Virus record (IMG/VR): IMGVR_UViG_3300035670_000022
Span: 1 to 64,000 of that record
Direction: 5' to 3' (one strand)
Source: a virus
DNA length: 64,000 nucleotides
Position 1 is the first letter of the stretch; every line of letters starts with the position of its first letter. A program made the translations under genes and the position numbers. Shown here one piece after another: positions 38,382 through 47,206 of the stretch. Below the pieces are notes generated by a model, which saw only the letters and a program-made list of their open reading frames with translations, made no database searches and had not been told where the DNA came from.

Positions 38382-41300
38382 ATGAACTGCCCTACAGGAT
38401 TTCTTTGGTATCAGAAAGAAGAGAATCGGTTCCTTCTTAACGAGTCACAAACGCCAGATGGCTGGGCGCCTCTACCAGTCTCTGTTCATCCTAAGGACTT
38501 GAGTAAGGAAGATTTAGAGGCGTTAGCGGAGTCTATCAGCCGAGGAAGTCAATATACTATCCACGTTGACAAGAATTGTCCGTACGCTTCAGACGCTAAG
38601 GACAATAGAGGCAACTCTAGGTTTAGACCTTTTCGCTCTATTGAGCGGGCTTTAATAGAAGCGGCGCGGCGATCGTTCGTCGTCGGTAACACTGCTTCTG
38701 GTGGAGCGGATATAACCCAACGAATTTCTATTCATGTAGCTGCTGGAGAATATGAAGTTGAGAATGGCTACGGCGGACAAATATTTCAATCTGACTTTGA
38801 TCAACGCCAGGACGCAGCGAAGCTGTTAATTGCTAACCGCGACTATCTGGTAGAAGTTGCTTACACTTCCTATCAATCTGACCCGTTGTTTGCCCAAGTG
38901 TTGACAGAGGCTGAAGTGCTAGCCTGCAAGCGGGATTTAAGCTTCTTTGTTGATGCAGTCGCTAAAGACATTGCCGACACTGGCAACTTCTTTATGGTTC
39001 AGGCGGCTCGGACTCTTTTTACCACGCCGGGTGCGTTCATTCCTGCTTACTCTTCTTCTCCTAAACGGCAGAGTACTTTGGAGGCTATTCGGGTATTAAG
39101 AGAAGTATCTCGAGTTGTTATTAAGAATCAAGCGGAAGAGAGTAAAGGTGGGATTAGACTGCGGCATATCACTCCTGACCCGACTTCACTTACGAATCCG
39201 TATCAGGAGATTCAACTAGTCTCAGACAGTCTTTATGACATTCTGATTGATACTTTAAGTGGCTCAGTTGACCCGTTTGCTCTAGAGGTTAATCCAGGAA
39301 GCGATACAGCGAACTTCCCTAATGAGGGAGAGCCTGACGACAGAACACTGCGAGCATACAACAGCGTATACACCCCAGGAATTATTCTTCCTAGAGGTGT
39401 CTCTATTATTGGCTCTGACTTACGTAAAGTCATCATCCGTCCCAAGTATGTGCCTGCGGCCCATGATACGACAGTTGGTCGATCAGCAATCTTTAGGATG
39501 ACTGGCGGGAACTTCATATCTGGGCTCACTATCATGGATAAGAGTGGGCTATCGGAGTCGCATCACAAACTTTCCTGTTTTGAGTTCTGCACTAACGGTG
39601 ATCTTGTTTCCTATTACAACAAGGTTGCTTTAGCCTTCCAAGATAGCTCTAAGTTTAACCGTCTTCAAGATGCTGCTGGCTTGATCAAGGCAAACATCAG
39701 TTGGATTCAGAAGAAGACGTTTAAGTCTTTTGTGGCAGAGACTAGTAATCAGAAGAAATATCTAAACATATTTGAGGCTGAGATACCTGGGTTGTTAGCA
39801 GCTATTGCTATTAACTGCACCAAATTCGGTAACGAAGCAGTCTTAGACTTTGCTGACCGCTTTAAGAGATATCATATCGATCCTATTGAAGATCAGGCTG
39901 CTCTAGACAATGCTTTGGTCTTTTACTCTTCTCTGTTTTCACAGTTAGAGTTATATCTGCGTAAGGCTGTGACTAATGAGGCTAATCCGGCAGAGGGTGG
40001 TTATATCGACGAACGCATTAAAACCGACGCGGCTAGTCCGTCTAACCCATGTCAGGATGTGCAGTCTATTATTAACACCTTTATAGATATCATCCTTAAT
40101 ACTCTTAGAGGGGCAACTATTCCCAGAGTTGGTTTCTTTCCTTGGACGGTATTTGATGTTGGTCCTACGGCTTCTGAAAACCAAATTGTAGGTGCTGCTG
40201 GTCAGAATCCGATTGAAGGCGCTTCTCCTTATGTCTACTCAGTCACCCTCCGCAGCCGCTGGGGGATGTGCGGCATCGATGGGGATGGGAGTATTGTCAC
40301 CGGGCTTAAGTCTTTTCTTGCGGCTCAGTTTACTGTTATCTCGATGCAGTCTGATACTCGGTGTTTCACTGCGCTAGACGTTTTAGGAGAGGTAGAAAAA
40401 CGTTATATAGGGACTCGCGCTGCGGATGCGTCTGACTATCGCCACTTTGGCTATAGAGCGACCAATGGAGCCTACGCGCAGTTGGTTAGTTGCTTCTGTA
40501 TTGCTCCTGCAATCCATTTTTGGACAGCTAGTGGTGGTGAGATGTCCATTACAAATAGCACCAGTAACTTTGGGGATGTAGCTCTCTATGCTGAAGGGTT
40601 CTTAAAGAACGGAGAGGGCGGGGGAGCCTATCCTCAAGACCAGGGACACCGTCTTCTGGGTATTAAGAAGCCTAAGGCAGTTAGCCTCATTGAACGGATT
40701 TTTGTCCTGGGTTATCTAAAAGCAGGGGGCACTACGGTAGACCCTTCTGATAGCGCCAAGGGGACGATTACTATTACAGGCGAGGCTAATACCCACGGTT
40801 ATAACATTACTAACCCTGAGTACCCAACTCGTATTTACGCTCGGGTCTCTGGGGGTGTAGTAGCCGCAGAAGTTATTTCTCACAGTCTTAATTCTAATAA
40901 TGAGACAGTCTTTGAAGTAAAGTATATCGATAACTACGCGCTGAACTGGGTGGCTTCTGAGTACGACGTTAATTACCGTCGTGGATTAATTGGGTCTGCC
41001 ATCTATTTTGAGCGCTATGTCGATGTCCGCAGCTATGAAGATACTCTTTATCATTTAATTATTGAAAAGGCACAATCTTCTACAGAGAAGCGTCGGGAGC
41101 CTGTTTCAAAATACATTTTGCGGCTTTCTAGCGTAGCTAGTGCTCTTGACCAGCCTTTTCGCTCTATGTGGGATCCTACTAGAGGGCGGGCTCCGCTGTA
41201 TTTTATTAATAGTGCGACTGAGACTACTGCGATTCAGCCCTTCGAAGGCAAGACGAACTACGAGTTAACACCTTTATCTGCTTACTCTAATATTGAGCGG

Positions 41301-44300
41301 CAAATGGAGTCTATTGAAGATGCATATGTTACTGCTTCCTTAGACACAATGCTTGATCGGGATCCTCGCCACGGCGTTGTTGTTGATCGAGCCGACAACG
41401 TGACCCGCATTGCTGTCGAGCACATACTTGAACTTTTAGGGCTGTCTACCTACATAAGCTCTCTTAGTTTATCGACCAATAACGTTATTTCTTTTACTCC
41501 TTCTGATCGAAAACTGGTTGATTTTAACAAACCTAGTTTGATTCGCTGCTCCGGACATACTTGGGAGTATGTTGGCTATTACAACTATGACACCGCCATT
41601 CCTTCTGTACAGCCTAAGCAGTTAGGCGAAGGGTTATCTGCGGTTAGACGTGAACAGATGCGTTTCAGCAAGCTACAGACTCAAGTCGATGGAGGGCGTA
41701 TTTACGCCACTGGGATGGACGAAGAGGGAAATCTGTATGCAGGCAGCCGTGTTACAGACTTGAAAAATGGCAATCAGCGTCGGGTAAACTTAGGCACCAC
41801 CCCAGAGGTGGATGAGATGTTTCCCACAGACTTTGACATCTTACGCGTGCGTCTTCTCTACGCAGGTGACGTTTTTGTCTCTGGGGATCTCACTGTAGGA
41901 GGAACAATTTATTGCACTAACCTGATCGCGTCAGACCTGGTACGGGGCTATACCGGAGAGTTTGACATTCTCAAAACGCGAGGGGATTGCATCACCTTAA
42001 ACTCAGATGCTCTAGAAGCCAACAACGACTGGCTCTTCCGACTGTGCCGCTCTTTACTTCAAACACAGAATATTACAATTACCTTCCCGCCTAATAACGG
42101 TTTACCCGGACAGACTTTAATCACTGACGGTACCGGAGTCCTTTCCTGGGGAGACGTATCAAATGTGCCAGAAGGATATATTGCCTTTCCAGGTATTAGC
42201 CCACTAATTCCCATCAACGTGCTGCCTAGGGAGACTCCTGGCTGGAATAACGGAGCAATGAATTTAACGTCTAATGGCTGTTTAGAGATAAGTGTTAATG
42301 CAGCTGAAGGACCTTACAGTCTGGGGCCTGTTGCAATTGAAAATGGAGATAGCCTGTGGGTAAATTGGGCTCCGGGCGTATCCTGCGCTGGGGCTGCTCA
42401 TAATACTCCTATTGTGGGAGAGATTATTAGTGACGGCAATCATAAAGTAGACGGCTTGTTGTTGTTGGATAAACTCCCTTATACATTCACGTTCAACAAC
42501 CTAGGGGATCAAGTTAGAAGCAGTGTTGTTACTTCTAATATTGTCACTCTTGGCGGTATAAACGCACACACTCAACTCTGGGCAACAGGGGCTAACACTT
42601 CTAGCCTTGAGGTCAAAATTAACGGAGGCGACTGGACACCCTTGCCTAACGATGGCGAGACGGTTTTAGATATTCTGTTAATCGCCTCTGGGTCCACGTT
42701 GCAATTACGCATGACTAACAGCAGTAGTTATGCCACGGCTACTAATGTTGATATCGCCGTAGGCGATCGGGCGCTTAACCAATATGTCCCTGCTTCTTGG
42801 ACGTCGACTACGCAACAGGAGCTTATTAACGGACCTGCTATTACTAAACAGCCTGTATCTCAAACTGTTGTAGAAGGACAAAGTGCTACTTTTACCATCG
42901 AAGCTACTGGAACAGACATCACGTATCAGTGGCGTCGAGATAATCAGAATATAGCTGGAGCCACTGCTGACTCGTATACGGTATTCGATGCTACTTTGGA
43001 TTCAGCAGCTGCTTATACATGTACGGTTAGCAATGTTGCGGGAAGTGTTACCTCCAGCTCAGCAACGCTAACAGTAACTCTACGCGCTCCTGTAATAACT
43101 TCTCATCCACAAAGTGCCTTTGTGGTAGAGGGAGACCCAGCCAGCTTTAACGTCGCTGCTACCGGAACTAATCTTTCCTATCAGTGGCAGAAGAACTCAG
43201 TCAATATTTCTGGTGCTACAGCGACTTCTTACTCTATTACTGAGACTACACGACTCGATCAAGCTTCTTACCGTGTCATTGTCAGTAACTCTGGAGGCGC
43301 CGTCACCAGTTTAGGGGCTAACTTGACTGTTGAGCCAGCTTTACCTGACCCTCCGGTTATTGTTCAGCACCCGCAGTCTTTGAGTCTTGCAGAAGGAACT
43401 AATGCGACCTTTAGCGTCGTTGCTACTGGCTCCAACTTAAACTATCAGTGGCAGAAAAACAGCAGTAATATTTCAGGAGCTACTAACTCTACCCTTGATA
43501 TTTATAGTATTGATACCGGTGATGCTGCTAATTATCGTGTTGTCGTAAGTAATACAGGGGGTTCTGTCACTAGTAATCAAGCCTCGCTGTCTGTTACTCT
43601 AGCGGCTCCTGTCATTACTCAGCAGCCTCAAAGTATATCTATTAATGAAGGACAGAGCGCTACGTTTACTGTTGTCGCGGTCGGGGCGAGTCTAACCTAT
43701 CAGTGGCAAAGAAACAACACTCCCATTTCTGGAGCGACTTCGTCGTCGTATACCATTTCAAATGCAACCACGTCTTCTGCCGCGAACTATCGAGTTGTGG
43801 TAACCAACGCAGGTGGCGCTGTCACCAGTAATAATGCTACCTTGACGGTTACTATTCCAGCTCCTGTCATTACACAACATCCAGTGTCTCAAAACGTTGA
43901 GCTGGGTAATTCTGCTACTTTCTCTGTAACAGCTACAGGAGCCGCGCTTACGTATCAATGGCAAAAAGACGGAGCGAATATTAGTGGGGCGACATCTTCT
44001 TCGTACAGTATTCCTAGCACTACTAATGGTAATAGCGGATCTTACCGAGTACGGGTTCAAAACTCTGGAGGAAGTGTCTTTAGTAACTATGCAGAGCTGA
44101 GTGTTTATGAGGCGTATATTCCTTTACGAATAGTTACTCAGCCACAGGATGTGTCTGGTGACCCTAATACTCTTGTCACACTTTCTGTTGTAGTAGCCGA
44201 TGGAGATCAACCCTACTCTTATAAATGGTACAAAGTCGGCAGCTCTACTGTATTAGGTACTCAGCCATCGTTTAGCGTCTCTATTACCCCGCAAAACGTG

Positions 44301-45272
44301 GGTGAGTACCAATGCCGAATCGTGGACTATTATCAACAAGGCAACGTACTCACTCGAAGAGCTGTCGTTTCAGTAACTCCTAGGTTAAAACCTGAAGTTC
44401 TTTATAGTGGACCCTCTGTCATTTATAGTGATCTAAATACTGTCAATACTATTGGGTTTGCTGTCTACGATGAGAGCCCAGGAGGCAGTGGTCCGTATAC
44501 TGCACAATTAAGGCGAGTAACAACAACTTTACCTTATCCTATTATTGCGACTTCTGTAGATACTGGGCTTCTTACGTTTACTACGCAAAGTGCCCACTAC
44601 GGACAAACTTTTCAAATTGTTGTTACTAGCGCGTGGGGCGATAGCAATGTCTTCATACCTACTTTTCGCTTAGAGCCCCCACTACCGACTATCACTCAGC
44701 AACCTGCTGATATTGAGGCGTATTATGGAGGTACAGCGACGTTTAACGTAGTCGCTACTGGATCTAATCTTAGCTATCAATGGCTTAAAGGCACAACTCC
44801 TATTGCTGGTAAAACCAGTCCTACTTTATCTCTTTCTAATCTGGAGGCAGACGACGCGGCCTTCTATCAAGTCAGAGTAAGTAATCCATATGGTGAAGTA
44901 GTCAGTCGAAGCGCAAAGCTTACTCTTGTTTACGGACCTCCTATTGTTCTTACCCTAATTACGAATAAAAGTTTGCAGATAGGAAGTGGAGCTCTCATTC
45001 AGGTCAGCATCTCAGCTCTAGGACAGCAACCATTAAGCTACCAGTGGTATGAAAATTTGAATACTACCACTGCTAACGATACGTCTAAGTATGTAGCGAG
45101 TACGCAAATTTATGCTCCGACTTTAGTCCCTAGTGCTACCAGTACCGGAGGTCCTCGTTCTCCTGTTTACTACTTAGTTGACGTTCCCTCTGACCGTGCC
45201 TACAGGTGCAAAGTCTCCAATAGTTTAGGGACTGCATGGAGTGATCCCATCTTCCTCGACGTATATACTTAG
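38382..45272 (+). CDS. Giant tail fibre / adsorption protein with Ig-like domains
   Basis: At 2,296 residues it is the largest gene here. Residues ~1-800 resemble the large virion proteins of T4-like cyanophages: FRPFRSIERALIEAA, RGVSIIGSDLRKVIIRPKYVP, AIFRMTGGNF and RSRWGMCGIDGDG suggest a right-handed beta-helix-like fold, shared with the gene at 48155-51871. A middle part (~1,100-1,480) is fibre-like. From ~1,484 to the end come about eight or nine tandem Ig-like domains, recognisable by the YQWQ(K/R) strand and the AxYRVVVSN strand. Such Ig domains occur on phage surfaces and often bind carbohydrates. It likely contacts the host surface. Confidence 0.8.
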   Translation: MNCPTGFLWYQKEENRFLLNESQTPDGWAPLPVSVHPKDLSKEDLEALAESISRGSQYTIHVDKNCPYASDAKDNRGNSRFRPFRSIERALIEAARRSFVVGNTASGGADITQRISIHVAAGEYEVENGYGGQIFQSDFDQRQDAAKLLIANRDYLVEVAYTSYQSDPLFAQVLTEAEVLACKRDLSFFVDAVAKDIADTGNFFMVQAARTLFTTPGAFIPAYSSSPKRQSTLEAIRVLREVSRVVIKNQAEESKGGIRLRHITPDPTSLTNPYQEIQLVSDSLYDILIDTLSGSVDPFALEVNPGSDTANFPNEGEPDDRTLRAYNSVYTPGIILPRGVSIIGSDLRKVIIRPKYVPAAHDTTVGRSAIFRMTGGNFISGLTIMDKSGLSESHHKLSCFEFCTNGDLVSYYNKVALAFQDSSKFNRLQDAAGLIKANISWIQKKTFKSFVAETSNQKKYLNIFEAEIPGLLAAIAINCTKFGNEAVLDFADRFKRYHIDPIEDQAALDNALVFYSSLFSQLELYLRKAVTNEANPAEGGYIDERIKTDAASPSNPCQDVQSIINTFIDIILNTLRGATIPRVGFFPWTVFDVGPTASENQIVGAAGQNPIEGASPYVYSVTLRSRWGMCGIDGDGSIVTGLKSFLAAQFTVISMQSDTRCFTALDVLGEVEKRYIGTRAADASDYRHFGYRATNGAYAQLVSCFCIAPAIHFWTASGGEMSITNSTSNFGDVALYAEGFLKNGEGGGAYPQDQGHRLLGIKKPKAVSLIERIFVLGYLKAGGTTVDPSDSAKGTITITGEANTHGYNITNPEYPTRIYARVSGGVVAAEVISHSLNSNNETVFEVKYIDNYALNWVASEYDVNYRRGLIGSAIYFERYVDVRSYEDTLYHLIIEKAQSSTEKRREPVSKYILRLSSVASALDQPFRSMWDPTRGRAPLYFINSATETTAIQPFEGKTNYELTPLSAYSNIERQMESIEDAYVTASLDTMLDRDPRHGVVVDRADNVTRIAVEHILELLGLSTYISSLSLSTNNVISFTPSDRKLVDFNKPSLIRCSGHTWEYVGYYNYDTAIPSVQPKQLGEGLSAVRREQMRFSKLQTQVDGGRIYATGMDEEGNLYAGSRVTDLKNGNQRRVNLGTTPEVDEMFPTDFDILRVRLLYAGDVFVSGDLTVGGTIYCTNLIASDLVRGYTGEFDILKTRGDCITLNSDALEANNDWLFRLCRSLLQTQNITITFPPNNGLPGQTLITDGTGVLSWGDVSNVPEGYIAFPGISPLIPINVLPRETPGWNNGAMNLTSNGCLEISVNAAEGPYSLGPVAIENGDSLWVNWAPGVSCAGAAHNTPIVGEIISDGNHKVDGLLLLDKLPYTFTFNNLGDQVRSSVVTSNIVTLGGINAHTQLWATGANTSSLEVKINGGDWTPLPNDGETVLDILLIASGSTLQLRMTNSSSYATATNVDIAVGDRALNQYVPASWTSTTQQELINGPAITKQPVSQTVVEGQSATFTIEATGTDITYQWRRDNQNIAGATADSYTVFDATLDSAAAYTCTVSNVAGSVTSSSATLTVTLRAPVITSHPQSAFVVEGDPASFNVAATGTNLSYQWQKNSVNISGATATSYSITETTRLDQASYRVIVSNSGGAVTSLGANLTVEPALPDPPVIVQHPQSLSLAEGTNATFSVVATGSNLNYQWQKNSSNISGATNSTLDIYSIDTGDAANYRVVVSNTGGSVTSNQASLSVTLAAPVITQQPQSISINEGQSATFTVVAVGASLTYQWQRNNTPISGATSSSYTISNATTSSAANYRVVVTNAGGAVTSNNATLTVTIPAPVITQHPVSQNVELGNSATFSVTATGAALTYQWQKDGANISGATSSSYSIPSTTNGNSGSYRVRVQNSGGSVFSNYAELSVYEAYIPLRIVTQPQDVSGDPNTLVTLSVVVADGDQPYSYKWYKVGSSTVLGTQPSFSVSITPQNVGEYQCRIVDYYQQGNVLTRRAVVSVTPRLKPEVLYSGPSVIYSDLNTVNTIGFAVYDESPGGSGPYTAQLRRVTTTLPYPIIATSVDTGLLTFTTQSAHYGQTFQIVVTSAWGDSNVFIPTFRLEPPLPTITQQPADIEAYYGGTATFNVVATGSNLSYQWLKGTTPIAGKTSPTLSLSNLEADDAAFYQVRVSNPYGEVVSRSAKLTLVYGPPIVLTLITNKSLQIGSGALIQVSISALGQQPLSYQWYENLNTTTANDTSKYVASTQIYAPTLVPSATSTGGPRSPVYYLVDVPSDRAYRCKVSNSLGTAWSDPIFLDVYT
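39920..39940 (-). promoter_or_regulatory. Dispersed motif copy antisense inside fibre gene
   Basis: An exact motif in minus-strand orientation lies inside the rightward fibre gene (encoding VFYSSLFS). No minus-strand gene follows. It may be an antisense start, a non-transcriptional site or a chance match. Confidence 0.35.
42831..45269 (+). repeat. Tandem Ig-like domain array
   Basis: Units of about 84-90 codons recur: each opens with PxIxxxPxS, has a TYQWQ-type strand and a YRVxVSN strand, and ends in xVTSxxAxLxV. Units 1-5 are most alike; units 6, 8 and 9 are divergent and unit 7 is a different beta-sandwich. The conserved codon-level pattern suggests duplication followed by drift. Confidence 0.75.
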
Positions 45273-45459
45273 TGAAACAGCGACAAAATAAACAATTTGC
45301 GCTAAGTAGGCGGTATAATTTTTGGACACTCTTTGCACATAAACATAGCTAATCCCTGTATTTATACGGATTTTAGGTGTTTTAAATACCTTTTCTTCAT
45401 TGCTTTGGCAATAAGCTATTTCTTGCTGTAACAGATCACTGAAACCCCTTCTTACTTTA

Positions 45460-45696
45460 ATGCTTAGCTCTACTTCTACTCTTGAAATTCAGCCTTCGGT
45501 TCTAGACGAGGACAAAGCTCTGCTACGTATGTATACCTACGAGTTATCAGAAGGGTTTATTTATCAGACCAAGTCACAAGCTAGAGATGTTGTTAAGAGC
45601 TACTTACGACTTTTGGGGGCAGATATTCTCTATGACCCTGAGTTTCTAGCTATATTCAATCTCTTAGGTAAGCTTATATCAACACTTGATGACTAA
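45460..45696 (+). CDS. Small hypothetical protein, 78 aa
   Basis: An acidic helical protein. It lies downstream of the fibre gene after a 187-bp gap that holds an A/T-rich segment and a weak AGGTG/TACCT hairpin with TTTT (45375-45395). No family recognised. Confidence 0.5.
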   Translation: MLSSTSTLEIQPSVLDEDKALLRMYTYELSEGFIYQTKSQARDVVKSYLRLLGADILYDPEFLAIFNLLGKLISTLDD

Positions 45697-45805
45697 ACTA
45701 AGCTAAATCCTTCTTTAAATCCTGCTTAAGTTCGATATCCTACTTACGCATTCGGGATTTTAGTGCTAATTTAGGCATATTCCCTATGCAGGTTTTAATA
45801 AAGGT

Positions 45806-47086
45806 ATGAGTCAAGTAACTGAAGTCACTCAAGTTGAGAAGGAACTTACTCTAGACCAATTTCAGAAGCTAGACAGCTATGCTTCTGAAATAAATGGTTT
45901 ATTGCGCTCTACGCTTCTGTCAGCGGTGCGCATAGGTGAAATTCTCAAAGATGTCCGGGATAACATCTTACCGTATGGTGAGTGGATTCCTTGGGTAGAA
46001 TCCCAATTTGAGAGTTCTATCACCTGTAACACGGCTACCAACTTTATCAATCTATACAACTTACACAGTAAGTATGCAGACAAGTATGCTCGGGGATTAG
46101 AGGCTCTCTCGTTGAGTTCTCTTTATATTATTTCTCGGCACAACGTAGATGAAGAAATACAACAGGCTGTGCTTGAGATAGCTGAAGAGCAAGAGGAAGC
46201 CCCCCCATCTCGGGAAGAAGTTCGTAATCTTGTGCAGTCTTACCGCCAAATTAAGATGTCTGAGGCGGGACTGTCTGATGAGATTCAAACGGCGCTGTTA
46301 GAGTCACCTGTAGTAGAAGACCCTAAAGAGGTCAATGCTCTAAAGCGATTGTCAAAGGCAAGACAACTAGAGGTAGCTGAACGGTTAGCAGTTGGTGTAG
46401 CATCAACCACAAAAGAGGCCGTGAAGCAGATCTACCAAGAAAAGAAAGCAGCATCTGATGTAAGTGAGTCTACAAAAAAAGAGCAGTCTGTCGAAGTCGT
46501 CTATGAAAAGATGAAACGACAGACCTTTCGGCAACTTTCAGACGTTCCATCTGAGTCCGTTGACCTAGCTTTCGTAGAGGCACCTTTAAAACTAGCTTAT
46601 ACACAAAATGATCTGCACTCTCTTTGTATAGAGCTGGAAAGAGTCCTTGTCCCTAGCGCCTTTGCTGTCATTACAGTGGGGCATAAAGCAGCTATGTTTG
46701 CTGGTCCCCTGATAGACCCACTAAAACCGGTTCATCTGCTTTGCCTTAGACGCCAGCCGGGGCAGACCCGTTCTATTGTCGGGTTAAATATAATGTCTGC
46801 CTCTGTCTTCGCTCTTTTTTGCTACAAGGCTCCCTATTCTCCTCCTGGAAAGATGTTAGCCGACTTACATACATACGAAGTGACCACTAACAGCGAGGCG
46901 ATCGCTGGATTAGACGAAGTCTATTCTGGATTGGAGAAGTGTATCGAGCGGATCTTTACTCCGCTAATTGCCCCGGGCGGCACGTTATTACACGCTTTAG
47001 TTAGTCCCATGCACTTCAATCTGTCTTCTAGTGTTCACGAAACAGCTGAAAAATTAAGTGTGGGCACTGTCTATACAGTGCGCTAA
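45806..47086 (+). CDS. DUF3102-like plus degenerate DNA methyltransferase-like protein
   Basis: Residues ~15-110 (ALLS-VRIGEILKDVRD... YGEWIPWVESQF...TATNFINLY) match the DUF3102-type domain. The C-terminal ~210 residues follow the order of an N6/N4 DNA methyltransferase: a PS-SVDLAFVEAPL strand where D-P-P-Y would be, a helix, a VITVGHKA strand and PGGTLLHAL where PG..VLD.F.GSG would be. Both catalytic and SAM motifs are altered, so it probably does not methylate DNA. It may act as a decoy, regulator or DNA-binding protein. A strong terminator follows. Confidence 0.55.
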   Translation: MSQVTEVTQVEKELTLDQFQKLDSYASEINGLLRSTLLSAVRIGEILKDVRDNILPYGEWIPWVESQFESSITCNTATNFINLYNLHSKYADKYARGLEALSLSSLYIISRHNVDEEIQQAVLEIAEEQEEAPPSREEVRNLVQSYRQIKMSEAGLSDEIQTALLESPVVEDPKEVNALKRLSKARQLEVAERLAVGVASTTKEAVKQIYQEKKAASDVSESTKKEQSVEVVYEKMKRQTFRQLSDVPSESVDLAFVEAPLKLAYTQNDLHSLCIELERVLVPSAFAVITVGHKAAMFAGPLIDPLKPVHLLCLRRQPGQTRSIVGLNIMSASVFALFCYKAPYSPPGKMLADLHTYEVTTNSEAIAGLDEVYSGLEKCIERIFTPLIAPGGTLLHALVSPMHFNLSSSVHETAEKLSVGTVYTVR

Positions 47087-47125
47087 ACAGCTTACTCTTA
47101 CTGGCTGCAGTCGTTGCTTGTCTAA

Positions 47126-47146
47126 TTTCTGAACCGTTTACAATTT
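47126..47146. repeat. Imperfect copy of TTCTGAAC palindrome
   Basis: TTTCTGAACCGTTTACAATTT keeps the left half-site of the palindromes at 2266 and 25123 with changes in the right half. It lies just before the terminator upstream of the sigma gene and may be a weak operator. Confidence 0.35.
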
Positions 47147-47148
47147 GA

Positions 47149-47186
47149 AGCAGTGGATTCCCCTCCACTGCTTTATTATTTTTTTG
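47149..47186 (+). terminator. Strong intrinsic terminator before sigma gene
   Basis: AGCAGTGGA-TTCCCC-TCCACTGCT (9-bp stem, 47149-47172) is followed by TTATTATTTTTTT. It leaves only ~20 nt before the sigma-factor ATG (47207), so sigma expression must come from read-through or a promoter overlapping the hairpin. Confidence 0.85.
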
Positions 47187-47206
47187 TGTCGTTTGGTATT
47201 TCAACT

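Noticed and set aside
47153-47206. Longer sigma factor starting at GTG 47153
   Set aside because: The extra codons fall inside a strong terminator hairpin and are unlike any sigma N-terminus.
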